Below are positions 1 to 8,611 of a DNA stretch of 64,000 bases, piece after piece. The DNA is taken from the NCBI GenBank assembly GCA_041821185.1, contig JBGUBD010000010.1:1-64000 (forward strand), read 5' to 3'. A program made the position numbers and the translations under genes. The DNA comes from Phycisphaerales bacterium AB-hyl4 (GTDB lineage: Bacteria > Planctomycetota > Phycisphaerae > Phycisphaerales > Phycisphaeraceae). Position 1 is the first letter of the stretch. Every line of letters starts with the position of its first letter. The notes under the pieces are model-generated. The model saw nothing but the letters and a program-made list of their open reading frames with translations. It made no database searches and was not told the DNA's origin.

Positions 1-197
1 CAGGCAAGGTCCGGATAACCGTCGCGCGCGTCGGGCGGGTTGTCGGTGCGCGTTGGAAAGGTGATGGGCACGTCAAGTCCGGGGCATGCTGGCCCGATGT
101 AAAGGTAGAGAAACTGGAGAAACCCTTTCCGCCGTGACGGTCAGGTAAAGCTCCACACCTGAAGGGCGCATACGACATGCTCAAGGGCGGGTGTTCC

Positions 198-788
198 ATG
201 AACAGCAGCATTGAAGAACTGGCGACCAAACAGGTATTCACCACCGGCGAGGCGGCGGAGATCTGCAAAGTCTCACAGCAAACGATCATCCGCTGCTTCG
301 ACAGCGGTCGGCTGAAGGGGTTCCGCGTGCCGGGCAGCCGGTTTCGGCGGATACCGCGTGAAGAGTTGATTCGCTTCATGCGGCAGAACGAGATCCCCGT
401 CGATCTGCTGCAGAAAGGCAAGCGGAAGCTGCTGGTCGTGGATGACGACGAGCAGATTCAGGAGTTGTTCGTGGACGTGCTTAGCCGTGACGATCGCTTT
501 GAGATCAAGACGGCGGGGACGGGGTACGACGCGGGGATACTGACCGAGCAGTTCAAGCCGGACCTGATCGTGCTGGACTACATGCTGCCGGACATCAATG
601 GGAACGTGGTGTGCAAGCGTATCCGCGACACGGTGGAGATGCGTCACACGAAGATCATCATTGTGTCAGGCGTGGTGAACCAGGATGAGATTGACGACTT
701 GCTCAAGGCCGGCGCGGACGAGTTCGTGAAGAAGCCTTTCAACGTTGAGAAGTTGCAGCAGCGGATTTATGCGTTGCTGGAGTTGTGA
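198..788 (+). CDS. Response regulator with excisionase/MerR-type HTH head and receiver domain
   Basis: This is probably a signalling regulator that binds DNA or acts as a phospho-acceptor. The N-terminal ~60 residues (FTTGEAAEICKVSQQTIIRC, then RFRRIPREELIRFM) look like an excisionase-type winged HTH. From about residue 75 a CheY-like receiver follows, with the acidic pair in VVDDDE, the phospho-acceptor Asp127 in VLDYMLPD, a Ser in IIVSG and Lys in VKKPF. The start at 198 begins MNSSIEEL; an in-frame ATG at 177 would add seven residues (MLKGGCS) and cannot be excluded. It lies 125 bp upstream of an HDOD/kinase gene on the same strand, which could be its partner. Putting the DNA-binding domain in front of the receiver reverses the usual order. 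Confidence 0.85.
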   Translation: MNSSIEELATKQVFTTGEAAEICKVSQQTIIRCFDSGRLKGFRVPGSRFRRIPREELIRFMRQNEIPVDLLQKGKRKLLVVDDDEQIQELFVDVLSRDDRFEIKTAGTGYDAGILTEQFKPDLIVLDYMLPDINGNVVCKRIRDTVEMRHTKIIIVSGVVNQDEIDDLLKAGADEFVKKPFNVEKLQQRIYALLEL

Positions 789-808
789 ATAAGACTAAGA
801 GGTTCCGG

Positions 809-896
809 TTAGCCGCGAAGCGCAGCGGAGCGTGCTTCGGATAGAACGGCAGCGCTCCGCTGGCACGGCAGCGCTCCGCGTTGCTTCGCGGCTAAC
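809..896. repeat. Dispersed palindromic repeat, TTAGCCGCG family, copy 1
   Basis: The outer arms GTTAGCCGCGAAGC and GCTTCGCGGCTAAC are exact reverse complements, and inner GC-rich arms (CAGCGGAGCG and CGCTCCGCG) pair imperfectly. The element fills most of the gap between the response regulator and the HDOD/kinase gene. Its outer arm is the same as the one between purL and polA. It could fold as an RNA hairpin in a readthrough transcript, but there is no T-run to suggest an intrinsic terminator. Confidence 0.8.
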
Positions 897-913
897 GGGG
901 ATGGGAATTAAGT

Positions 914-3223
914 ATGGTCGCCACGCAGCCGAGCAAACCGCGACGGATTGAGCTGATCCTGCGTCAGATTGATTCGCTGCCGACGTTGCCCGCCATTGCG
1001 ACGCGGCTGTTGAGTCTGACGGCGGACGATGACAGTCATGCGCGGGAAGTCATCGAGCTGGTCGCGGCGGACCCGGCGCTGACGAGTAAGGTGTTGTCGC
1101 TTTGCCGAAGCGCGGCGCACAACGTGAACGAAGAAGTGCTCACCGTCGAACGAGCGGTGGTGCTGCTGGGGTTTAACGCGATCCGCAACGCGGTGCTGTC
1201 GGTGAAGGTCTTCGAGATGTTCGCCGAGGGGCAGGCGGCAGCGGGCAGCGGGCAAGCGACTGCCGAGCGAATGAACGGCACGGCGGCGGCCGACGCGCGA
1301 TCGACGCAGGCAGAGGCTTCGCAGTTCAATCGGGTGGCGTTCTGGCAGCACAGCCTGGCGGTGGGTGTGACGGCGGAGCTGCTGGCGGCGGGCGATGCGG
1401 AGTTGAAGGCGGACGAGGCGTTTGTGTGCGGGCTGCTGCATGACATCGGCAAGTTGGCGATGGATCATGTGCTGCCTAAGAGCTTTAGCCGAGTGGTCGA
1501 ACTGGCGGAGCTGAATCAGGGCAATATCGCGGAGTATGAACGGCGGATTGTCGGCATTGATCATCACACGGCAGGCAAACGGCTGGCGCAGCAGTGGAAC
1601 CTGCCGCATCGGTTGATGGACTGCATCTGGCTGCACGGCTCGTCTTACCAGGCGCTGCCGCGCTTGCCGCATTGTCGGCTGATCGGGCTGATCGCGCTGG
1701 CGGACCTGATCGCGCGGCGGGCACACCTTGGCTACTCGGGCAACTTCAACGTCAATCAGGATGTGGACGAACTCGCGGGCTTGGTGGGGCTGTCGCCTGC
1801 GAAGGTGCGCGATGTGTCGGCCAGGGTGTTCGATGCGGTGGAAGAGCGCAGCCGAGTGCTCGGGCTGGACGAAACGCCGTCGCGAGAGCTGTTTCAGGCG
1901 TCGATTCAGCGGGCCAACGAAGCGCTGGGGCGGATGAACCATGTGCTGGAGCTTCGCTCGCGGACGGCGCAAAGCCAGGGGCGGGTGCTGGAGGCGATCA
2001 CGGGGTTTCACGGCATGGCAGCGCCGGGTCGAAGCGTGCAGGATGTGCAGGACGCGGTGGCGACCTCGGCACGGCAGGTGTTCGGGCCTGGGTTTTATGC
2101 GCTGCTGTACCCCGGCGATCCGGAAACGGGGAGTCGGGCCTCGTGGCTGATCTCGCAGTATGGCGCGGGTGGCGGGCCGGCGCGGTCGCAGTGCGTGGAA
2201 GCGCCGCCTTACGCGCCGGACATCGGGCAACTGGATGTGCAGCAGTCGGTGGGCCTGAACCTGATGGGGCTGCTGCCCTGGATCGCGGACTTTCTCGTCG
2301 AGGCGGAAGACATTCGCAAGGTGAAGCTCATGCCGCTGAGCTGTGGCTGGGGCACGGCGGCGGTGCTGCTGCACGATCGCGAGACGATGCCGGCGTGGTC
2401 GCAGCTGGCGGCGCTGTCGAGCACGTGGGGCTCGGCGATCGCGGCGGCGGCGCAGCACGACGGCTCGCGGCGGATGGGCGAAGAACTGGCGGAAGCGAAC
2501 AGCGCGCTGGCGGAGGTGCAGGATCGGCTGCTGCGGCAGGAGTCGATGGCCCGGCTGGGCGAGATGGCGGCGGGCGCGGCGCATGAGATGAACAACCCGC
2601 TGGCGATCATCAGCGGGCGCAGCCAGTTGCTGACGATGACGCTTGCGCCGGGCACGAAGCAGCAGCAGGCGGCGCAGACGATTTTCCGCGAGTCGCATCG
2701 ACTAAGCGATTTGATCACGGCGATGCACATGCTGGCGGACCCGCCGACGCCGCAGCGTCAGCCGACGGATCTCGGGGCGGTGCTGGACGCGGCGATCAAG
2801 AAGGTGCGGGCCCAGTCGGGCAAGGCGGACGGCGGGCCGGCGATCTCGCTGCGGCTGCGGCAGCAGTTGCCGGTGATGCACATCGACGCGGAGCAGATTC
2901 GCCTGGCGATGATGGAGCTTCTGTTTAATGCGGTGCAGTCGAACTCGAAGCAGTTGATTGACGTGGTCGCCCAGCTTGAGCCGGGCGGGCAGGCGGTGGT
3001 GGTGCAGGTGGTGGACAAGGGGGACGGGATGGACAAGCGGACGCTGGATCATGCGATGGACCCGTTTTTCAGCGCGAAACCGGCGGGTCGGCGGGTGGGC
3101 ATGGGGTTGCCACGGGCGCAGCAGCTGGTGCGCGGGCATGGGGGGCAGATCGAGCTTCGCAGCAAGGTGGGGGAAGGGACGACGGCGACGATGTCGCTGC
3201 CGTTGGGGAGCGTGGAGGGGTGA
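914..3223 (+). CDS. HDOD-domain sensor histidine kinase
   Basis: The protein of 769 residues joins an HDOD output-type domain to a kinase core. The N-terminal half holds the HDOD-type helical region (LPTLPAIATRLLSL) and an HD-like motif GLLHDIGKL at about residues 173-181. A middle region around 350-510 resembles a GAF-like sensor only by position, with no diagnostic motif. The C-terminal part is a histidine kinase: the phospho-acceptor His is in AAHEMNNP (about 556), the N box in FNAVQSNS (about 670), the G1 box in DKGDGMD (about 700) and the G2 box in GMGLPRAQ (about 729). No membrane segment is visible, so it is likely cytoplasmic. The response regulator just upstream is the obvious candidate partner. 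Confidence 0.88.
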   Translation: MVATQPSKPRRIELILRQIDSLPTLPAIATRLLSLTADDDSHAREVIELVAADPALTSKVLSLCRSAAHNVNEEVLTVERAVVLLGFNAIRNAVLSVKVFEMFAEGQAAAGSGQATAERMNGTAAADARSTQAEASQFNRVAFWQHSLAVGVTAELLAAGDAELKADEAFVCGLLHDIGKLAMDHVLPKSFSRVVELAELNQGNIAEYERRIVGIDHHTAGKRLAQQWNLPHRLMDCIWLHGSSYQALPRLPHCRLIGLIALADLIARRAHLGYSGNFNVNQDVDELAGLVGLSPAKVRDVSARVFDAVEERSRVLGLDETPSRELFQASIQRANEALGRMNHVLELRSRTAQSQGRVLEAITGFHGMAAPGRSVQDVQDAVATSARQVFGPGFYALLYPGDPETGSRASWLISQYGAGGGPARSQCVEAPPYAPDIGQLDVQQSVGLNLMGLLPWIADFLVEAEDIRKVKLMPLSCGWGTAAVLLHDRETMPAWSQLAALSSTWGSAIAAAAQHDGSRRMGEELAEANSALAEVQDRLLRQESMARLGEMAAGAAHEMNNPLAIISGRSQLLTMTLAPGTKQQQAAQTIFRESHRLSDLITAMHMLADPPTPQRQPTDLGAVLDAAIKKVRAQSGKADGGPAISLRLRQQLPVMHIDAEQIRLAMMELLFNAVQSNSKQLIDVVAQLEPGGQAVVVQVVDKGDGMDKRTLDHAMDPFFSAKPAGRRVGMGLPRAQQLVRGHGGQIELRSKVGEGTTATMSLPLGSVEG

Positions 3224-3253
3224 GGGGGAGGTTGGGGCAATTTTTTTCGAATA

Positions 3254-3297
3254 AAGCCCAGGTCGGATAAAGCCCAGGCATGGCCATGCCTGGGCGT
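3254..3297. repeat. AAAGCCCAGG..CCTGGGCTTT hairpin, copy 1
   Basis: Positions 3272-3295 form a perfect 24-base palindrome with arms GCCCAGGCATGG and CCATGCCTGGGC. It is preceded by a partial direct copy (ATAAAGCCCAGGTCGG at 3251-3266). The same palindrome recurs at 6685-6714 and in diverged form at 12274-12299. It lies downstream of the kinase gene and could act as a transcript end or boundary element. Confidence 0.75.
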
Positions 3298-3443
3298 TGC
3301 GGCGGGCTTTGCGGCGGAAAAGGTGGGTCTTTTTACGGGGGTGGGGTGTGATAAACTTCTCTTCAGTTGCTGGTGGGTTGCGGCCGATAATTGATAGATC
3401 GGCGCTGGTGCTTCGGGGACTTCAACCTAGGGATTGGAAGACG

Positions 3444-4943
3444 ATGATCGTACGACGCGTGGGCGCGGTAGCGCCGTTGGTGATGTGTGTGCTGCTTTGC
3501 CTGTCGGTGGTGACGCCTGCGGCGGCGGTGGAGAATCAGCTTCAGGAGATGATCCGCTCGGCCAACCTTCGCGGTACGAAGGTGTCGGCGATGGTCGTGG
3601 ACCTGGACCGGGGGCATGTGCTGGCGGCGATCAACGCGGACGAGCCGATGATCCCGGCAAGTAATATGAAGCTGCTTACGACGGCGACGGCGCTGGACGT
3701 GCTCGGGACGGACTTCGTGTTCCGCACGAAGCTGGCGAAGCTGACGCCGGAGGACGGCGGTCGGCCGAGCCTGGTGGTGTTGGGCGATGGCGACCCGGCG
3801 TTTGGCGATCCGGTGCTGCTGGGTCGGCATGACCCGCCGTTGGTGGTGGAAGACCTGCTTGCGCAGTGGGTGAACGCGGTGGTGGCGACGGGGCAGACGC
3901 ATTTCGAGTCGCTGCTGCTGGACGACCGGGCGTTGGACCGGGAGTTTCATCATGCGAGTTGGCCTGAGGAGCAGTTGATCAACCGTTGGTGTGCACAGGT
4001 GGCGGGGGTGAATTTTCATCAGAATGTGATTGATGTGCAGGCGACGCCGAACTCGCGTTCGGGAGCTTCGCCGCGGGTGGAGATTTTTCCGCCGGCGCCG
4101 TTTCTTCAGACGCGCAACCGGGCGCGGACGGGCGACAGCGATGCGTTCTGGATCAGCCGATCGCCGGGCACGAACAACTACACGTTTCACGGGACGGTGC
4201 AGGCTCGGCCTTACACGGCGGTGCAGGTGACGGTGCACGATCCGCCGATGTTTTTCGGGCAAGTGCTCCAGGCCCAGTTGAAGGCCAAGGGCATCACGGT
4301 CGACCGGGTGGAGCGCGTGGCGGACGATGTGATCATGGGGCCGACCGAGCCGTTGCATGTCGTGCAGACCTCGCTGCCTTTGGTGTTGATCCGGGTGAAC
4401 CAGAATTCGCAGAACATGTTCGCCGAGGCGTTGCTCAAGCGGATGGGCAGAGCGATGACCGGCGAGCCGGGCAGTTGGGACAACGGCGCTGCGGCGATGC
4501 GTTTCGCGCTGCGTCAACGGCTGGGCACGTCGGGCGCTCGCGTGACGATCGCCGACGGCAGCGGGATGAGCCGTGACAATCGCGTCACCGCTCGGCTGCT
4601 GGTCGACCTGTTGCATTCGATGCACAACGATGACGATAAGACGAAGGCGGAGCTGTTTCGGGTGAGCCTCGCGCGGGCGGGCGACACGGGCACGCTTCGC
4701 AGGCGGATGCGCGACCTCGACGCGGAGGTGTATGCGAAGACCGGCTACATTCGCGGCGTGTCCGGGCTGTCGGGCTACATTCATTTGCCGGAAGAGCACG
4801 GCGACGGCCGAACGATCGCGTTCAGCTTCCTGTTCAACGGCTTCGCCCCGCCGCTGCACAACCACCACATGCGAACGCTTCAGGATGAGATGATCGAAGC
4901 GATCAAGCAGCGCGTGAAGTCACAATCGCAACTGGGCGGGTAG
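3444..4943 (+). CDS. dacB: D-alanyl-D-alanine carboxypeptidase/endopeptidase, PBP4 type (peptidase S13)
   Basis: A periplasmic penicillin-binding protein that trims or cleaves peptidoglycan cross-links. The 499-residue product starts at the ATG at 3444, preceded by GGAAG. It opens with a signal peptide (MIVRRVGAVAPLVMCVLLCL to AAAVEN). The three active-site motifs are in order: S73-x-x-K76 in PASNMK, S322-Q-N in NQNSQNMF, and K432-T-G in AKTGYIRG. The roughly 250-residue spacing between the first two motifs is typical of the PBP4 family, which has an insert there. A longer reading frame from 3297 would lack a ribosome-binding site and bury the signal peptide. It stands alone and converges on pyruvate kinase. 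Confidence 0.93.
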   Translation: MIVRRVGAVAPLVMCVLLCLSVVTPAAAVENQLQEMIRSANLRGTKVSAMVVDLDRGHVLAAINADEPMIPASNMKLLTTATALDVLGTDFVFRTKLAKLTPEDGGRPSLVVLGDGDPAFGDPVLLGRHDPPLVVEDLLAQWVNAVVATGQTHFESLLLDDRALDREFHHASWPEEQLINRWCAQVAGVNFHQNVIDVQATPNSRSGASPRVEIFPPAPFLQTRNRARTGDSDAFWISRSPGTNNYTFHGTVQARPYTAVQVTVHDPPMFFGQVLQAQLKAKGITVDRVERVADDVIMGPTEPLHVVQTSLPLVLIRVNQNSQNMFAEALLKRMGRAMTGEPGSWDNGAAAMRFALRQRLGTSGARVTIADGSGMSRDNRVTARLLVDLLHSMHNDDDKTKAELFRVSLARAGDTGTLRRRMRDLDAEVYAKTGYIRGVSGLSGYIHLPEEHGDGRTIAFSFLFNGFAPPLHNHHMRTLQDEMIEAIKQRVKSQSQLGG

Positions 4944-4949
4944 GCGGGG

Positions 4950-5029
4950 AATTTCGAATTTCGGATTTGGGATTTGGGATTTGGCTGAGATCGGAAAATC
5001 CGAAATCCGAAATTCGAAATCCGAAATTC
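4950..5029. repeat. AATCCGAAATTCG array between convergent genes
   Basis: The left half has repeats of AATTTCGGATTTGGG and the right half has repeats of AAATCCGAAATTCG. The two halves are approximately self-complementary, so a long hairpin can form in either transcript. It fills the whole gap between dacB and pyk and overlaps the pyk stop codon at its right edge. A second copy of this family lies in frame inside purL (20716-20750). Confidence 0.8.
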
Positions 5030-6563
5030 ACTCACCTTCTTTGGCATGCCAGGTGAGTCGGCAGACGTCGCCGACGTAGTGGATGCGGATTTTGTTGGTG
5101 ACGCCGGGCGTGCCGATGGGTTCGCCCTTGGCGATGACGACGGGCTGGCCCTGCTCGGACCATTTGTTGTTCAGCAGCAGTTCGTCGATCTGGCGGACGA
5201 AGACGTTCGAGTCTTCCGGGCGAGGCATCCAGACGGGGGTGACGCCGAACATGAGACACATCTGGCGGAGCGCGACTTCGTTGGAACTGACCGCGATGAT
5301 GGGCACGGTCATGCGGTTCTGCGAAAGATAACGTGCCCCCCCACCCAACTCGGACCAGGTGACGACGAAGCGAGCGTCGAGGTCTTTGACGATGACGGAA
5401 ACGCCATGCGCGAGCGCTGCCGTGCGGTAGCGTGATGCTTGCGAGAGCTTGGGCGGTCGGGCGGCGGCGGCGCGGTGGTTGGGGGCGTCGTATTGTTCGG
5501 TGACAGCGGCGACTTTTCGCAGGACGGCGACGGCCTGGTCGCCGTGCTTGCCCACGGCGGTCTCGCCGGAGAGCATGAGCGCGTCGGCGCCGTCGAGGAT
5601 GGCGTTGGCGGCGTCGGAGACTTCGGCGCGGGTGGGCGCGGCGGCTTCGATCATGCTCTGAAGCATCTGCGTGGCGACGATGACGGGTTTACCGTGATGG
5701 TGGGCCTCGCTGATGATTCGCTTTTGCACGACGGGGACCTCGGCGAGGTCCATCTCGACGCCCAGGTCGCCGCGGGCGACCATGACGCCGTCGCATTCTT
5801 CGAGGATGCCGTTCAGTTCGCGGACGGCCTGGGGGGTTTCGATTTTCGCGATGATGGGCAGGCGGGTGTGGCTGCGGAGGGCGCGGTTGTCACGGCCCTT
5901 GCTGCGCAGCTGGTCTTTCAGCAGTTTGATGTCGTCGGCTTTGCGGACGAACGAGAGGGCGAGGTAGTCGACGCCGTGGGCGATGGCCCAGTCGACGCAT
6001 TGATCATCCCACTCGGTGAGCGAGGGCGCGGAGATGTCGGAGTCGGGGAGGTTGACGCCTTTTTTGCTGCTGAGCGGGCCTGGCTGAATGACGCGACAGA
6101 CGAGGCGGGGCTTGCCGTCGACGGTGATGCGTTCGGTGGCGAGGGTGCGGATCGCGCCGTCGTCGATGAGCACGCGGTGGCCGGGGTGGACTTCGTTGAC
6201 CAGCGGGCTGTAGGTGGTGGGGACGATGATGTGGTCGGTATTTTCGTCGCGGTAGGTTTCATCGCCGTGATCGACGAATTCGAGGCAGTCGCCGGTGACG
6301 AGGTGGATGACGTTTTCGCGGACGGGTTTGACGCGGATCTTGGGGCCGGAGAGGTCGCCGAGGATGCCGATGGGCGTTTCGGTTTGCCTGGAGGCTTCGC
6401 GGATGTTGGTCAGCGCTTTGTGGAAGTCGTCGAAGCTGCCGTGCGAGAAGTTAATGCGAAAGACGTGCGCGCCTTCTTCGATGAGGCGCGCGAGGCTGGT
6501 CACGTCGGCACAGGCGGGGCCGACTGTGGCGATGATCTTGGTCAGGACAAAGCTGGCTGGCAC
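5028..6563 (-). CDS. pyk: Pyruvate kinase
   Basis: Converts phosphoenolpyruvate and ADP to pyruvate and ATP, the last step of glycolysis, in the cytoplasm. Seen directly: KIIATVGPA near the N-terminus, the RINFSHGS substrate loop, the catalytic-lysine signature LPIIAKIET, and the metal/phosphate-binding run MVARGDLGVE through MLSGETAVG. A C-terminal allosteric-type domain is complete, with 511 residues from a GTG at 6563. This start was chosen because the family begins close to TKIIATVGP. The open frame continues to 6680, but that part is Arg/Pro/Thr-rich low complexity encoded by tandem GTGTGCGCGCG repeats. No strong ribosome-binding site is seen at the GTG, so the exact start is uncertain. 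Confidence 0.95.
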   Translation of the reverse strand: MPASFVLTKIIATVGPACADVTSLARLIEEGAHVFRINFSHGSFDDFHKALTNIREASRQTETPIGILGDLSGPKIRVKPVRENVIHLVTGDCLEFVDHGDETYRDENTDHIIVPTTYSPLVNEVHPGHRVLIDDGAIRTLATERITVDGKPRLVCRVIQPGPLSSKKGVNLPDSDISAPSLTEWDDQCVDWAIAHGVDYLALSFVRKADDIKLLKDQLRSKGRDNRALRSHTRLPIIAKIETPQAVRELNGILEECDGVMVARGDLGVEMDLAEVPVVQKRIISEAHHHGKPVIVATQMLQSMIEAAAPTRAEVSDAANAILDGADALMLSGETAVGKHGDQAVAVLRKVAAVTEQYDAPNHRAAAARPPKLSQASRYRTAALAHGVSVIVKDLDARFVVTWSELGGGARYLSQNRMTVPIIAVSSNEVALRQMCLMFGVTPVWMPRPEDSNVFVRQIDELLLNNKWSEQGQPVVIAKGEPIGTPGVTNKIRIHYVGDVCRLTWHAKEGE

Positions 6564-6589
6564 GTGGGGATTGTACCGTGGGGGGCGGG

Positions 6590-6680
6590 GTGACGCGCGC
6601 GGGTGTGCGCGCGTGGGTGGTGTTGGTGTGCGCGCGGCGGTGGTCCGGGTGTGCGCGCGGGAGGGGACGTGTGTGCGCAC
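6590..6680. repeat. Tandem GTGTGCGCGCG-like units upstream of pyk
   Basis: Four to five imperfect units of GTGTGCGCGCG or GTGTGCGCACG, spaced by G-rich linkers, lie just before the pyk start. Alternating purine-pyrimidine runs like these can adopt Z-DNA in other systems. A regulatory role is speculation. Confidence 0.6.
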
Positions 6681-6684
6681 GAGT

Positions 6685-6714
6685 AAAGCCCAGGCATGGC
6701 CATGCCTGGGCTTT
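6685..6714. repeat. AAAGCCCAGG..CCTGGGCTTT hairpin, copy 2
   Basis: A perfect 30-base palindrome with arms AAAGCCCAGGCATGG and CCATGCCTGGGCTTT. It lies between the start of pyk and the end of the next minus-strand gene, so it may end the transcript of that gene. The sequence that follows (TTTGTGGGCGTCGTG) is shared with the copy near 12274. Confidence 0.8.
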
Positions 6715-6744
6715 GTGGGCGTCGTGAATGTGAGGCGACGTTCG

Positions 6745-7401
6745 TCAGTTGCGGCGGTGCTGGTGGATGACGTCGCGCATGAGGGTGGTGATCAGGGCGC
6801 GCTCGCGGGCGGTGCTGCGCGGGAGCACTTCGTCCTGAAAGAACGCAATCGTGCGGACCTGCCGCTCGGCAGTCATCTCCGGGCGACTTTCTTCACGATC
6901 GCGATCGCGGTTGCCACCGCCGCCGCCGCCGCGACGGTCGCCGTCCATGCCCATCATCCGCCACATGCCCATGCGCCCTTCGAGCCATTCGGCGCGGGCT
7001 TCGGGCGGGAGGTCTGCGTAGGTTTCCGCTTCGCGGAGCATGAAGTTGCGGGCAAGCTCGATCATCCGCTCGCGCGAGCGGTCGCGGTCGGCGTCGCGCT
7101 GCTCGCTGAAGGTTTCCGCGAGTCGGCCTCGCTGGTCGCGGTCCATCGACTGATAGCGGGCCAGCAGCGCGTCGGTGTACGCCCGGCGGTCGACGGAGGA
7201 CATGCGCTCGAAGTGATCGCTGAAGAAAAAGTCGATGACCACGGCCGCATCGTCGTTGGCCGGGTCGGGCGGGATGGAGGCGATGTAGTCGGCGATCAGC
7301 CAGCCGCCGACGGTGAGGCAGACGACGGCGACGGCGCTGCCGAGCGTGTAGCGAACCCAGCGGATGGCCCAGGCGTCTTTGATGCGTTCGAGGATGAGCA
7401 T
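6745..7401 (-). CDS. Single-pass membrane protein of unknown function
   Basis: The 218-residue product has one membrane segment near the N-terminus (LGSAVAVVCLTVGGWLIADY, about residues 21-40). A charged, mainly helical domain follows, rich in Arg, Asp and Met (RDADRDRSRERMIEL), then a Gly-rich linker and a second helical part ending HQHRRN. I do not recognise a family. The start lies 15 bp downstream of the stop of the pseudopilin gene on the same strand, so the two are probably co-transcribed. A structural or assembly role with the pseudopilin is an inference from position only. Confidence 0.7.
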   Translation of the reverse strand: MLILERIKDAWAIRWVRYTLGSAVAVVCLTVGGWLIADYIASIPPDPANDDAAVVIDFFFSDHFERMSSVDRRAYTDALLARYQSMDRDQRGRLAETFSEQRDADRDRSRERMIELARNFMLREAETYADLPPEARAEWLEGRMGMWRMMGMDGDRRGGGGGGNRDRDREESRPEMTAERQVRTIAFFQDEVLPRSTARERALITTLMRDVIHQHRRN

Positions 7402-7416
7402 GGGGGGAGGTGCCTT

Positions 7417-7956
7417 TCAGTCATCGCCGGTGACGTGGAACCAGTCGGCCCGGCCGTCGAGGAACAGCGCGTTGGCGCTCGTACCGCCGGGGCCGTTGGG
7501 ATGCCAGCCGTCGGCGTCGGTGAGGACGGGCATGATCGACTCGATGGCGTGCAGTTCGCGGAGCAGGTCGTTGTAGTCGGCGGAACCCTGGGTGAAGATG
7601 AGGTAGTAGCCCATGAAGTATTCGTAGCTGGTGCCGTTCTCGGCGAAGCTGGAGTCGTCGGCGGGGCATTGCCAGATCTTCGCGGCGTCGAGGTAGCCTT
7701 CCATGACGTCCATGAGCGAGGGTTCGTCGGGGAGGACGGGCATGGCCTGCACAGCGGGCATGCGGTTGTTGAAGTCGATGCGGTAGGCCTCGAAGCCGAT
7801 GCCGACTTGCCGAAGGTTGGAGAGGCAGGCGATGCGCTGGCCGGCGGACCGCACCTGGCTGAGCACGGGGAGCATGAGGCCGACGAGCAGCGTAATGATG
7901 CTGATCACCACGAGCAGCTCGATCAGAGCGAAGGCGTGCTTGGATGATCGAGGCAT
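7417..7956 (-). CDS. Type II secretion pseudopilin-like protein (planctomycete prepilin-type)
   Basis: The N-terminus is a class III prepilin signal: a short basic leader (MPRSSKHA) and then [20 protein letters not shown], with Glu at position +5 of the mature form. This is the substrate pattern for a PilD-type peptidase. The rest (CLSNLRQVGIGFEAYR and a C-terminal NALFLDGRADWF) matches the general H-x9-DG/DUF1559-like proteins that are greatly expanded in planctomycetes. The product has 179 residues. A GGAG seven bases before the ATG supports the start. Its exact role in these bacteria is not established. A second, unrelated copy of this class occurs at 49518. Confidence 0.85.
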   Translation of the reverse strand: MPRSSKHAFALIELLVVISIITLLVGLMLPVLSQVRSAGQRIACLSNLRQVGIGFEAYRIDFNNRMPAVQAMPVLPDEPSLMDVMEGYLDAAKIWQCPADDSSFAENGTSYEYFMGYYLIFTQGSADYNDLLRELHAIESIMPVLTDADGWHPNGPGGTSANALFLDGRADWFHVTGDD

Positions 7957-8068
7957 GGTGCGGCTCCGGGGGCGAGTGTGCTCACGTGTGTGCGTCGGCG
8001 CGGTCCGCAGTGTTATACGCAGGTGGACGGGTTGGGTTACAGGTGAGATGAGACGATTTTGTCAGGCG

Positions 8069-8611
8069 TTATGGCGAGGGTGTGTCCGGTTCGAAGGCGG
8101 CCGGGCCGGCGGCGAAGGCGAGCGGGCCGACGAAGCGGGCGGCGTCCATGCGCAGGTGATTCCACTCGGCTTGCAGTTCGAGTTGAGCCCAGAGGTCGGC
8201 GGCTCGGCCGGTGTCCAGCGGATCGGGGAAGCGCAACACGTCGCCGGCCGCGGTGGTGGTGGTTGGGGTGGTGCTCGGCGCGGGGTCGGCGGCGGGCGGC
8301 TGGTTGACGAGGGGGATGGCAGTGTCGGGTGCGCGGGTGAGGGACGAGATGGCGACGAACGCGCCGACGAGCACGCACGCGGCGGCGAGGCCGACGGCGG
8401 CGAGACGCCAGGGGGTGACACGTCGCGGGGGCCCGGCGGCGGCGGGCGCGGATTCGTGAGCGAGGCGATGCATGATCGCCTGCACGCGCGCTTCGTCGGC
8501 AGGCTCGACGAGGGCACGGGCTTCGCGTTGCAGTTGCCGTTCGATAGCGGCGTCGTCGGCGGGGCCGACGGGCGGTTGCTGGCTTAGACGATCGGGGCGG
8601 GGTGCAGGCAT
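8069..8611 (-). CDS. Putative membrane-bound anti-sigma partner of the upstream ECF sigma factor
   Basis: The 180-residue product starts at an ATG with AGGAG seven bases upstream. That start lies within the last codons of the ECF sigma gene (28-bp overlap), which indicates translational coupling. A cytoplasmic N-terminal part of about 75 residues (helical, ERQLQREARALVEPADEAR) is followed by one membrane segment (LAAVGLAAACVLVGAFVAI). A Pro/Thr-rich linker and a short outer domain follow. The zinc-binding H-x3-C-x2-C motif of many anti-sigma factors is absent. The assignment rests on position and topology, not on sequence similarity. Confidence 0.65.
   Translation of the reverse strand: MPAPRPDRLSQQPPVGPADDAAIERQLQREARALVEPADEARVQAIMHRLAHESAPAAAGPPRRVTPWRLAAVGLAAACVLVGAFVAISSLTRAPDTAIPLVNQPPAADPAPSTTPTTTTAAGDVLRFPDPLDTGRAADLWAQLELQAEWNHLRMDAARFVGPLAFAAGPAAFEPDTPSP

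Noticed and set aside
1..197. A gene end or riboswitch upstream of the first regulator
   Set aside because: No open frame of convincing composition and no known RNA consensus; left unannotated.
908..2698. A 596-codon open frame antisense to the HDOD/kinase gene
   Set aside because: Arg-rich shadow of a gene with full kinase motifs.
6295..7947. A 550-codon plus-strand frame over the pseudopilin and membrane protein genes
   Set aside because: Val/Gly/Asp-rich reverse shadow; the minus-strand genes have a prepilin signal and a ribosome-binding site.
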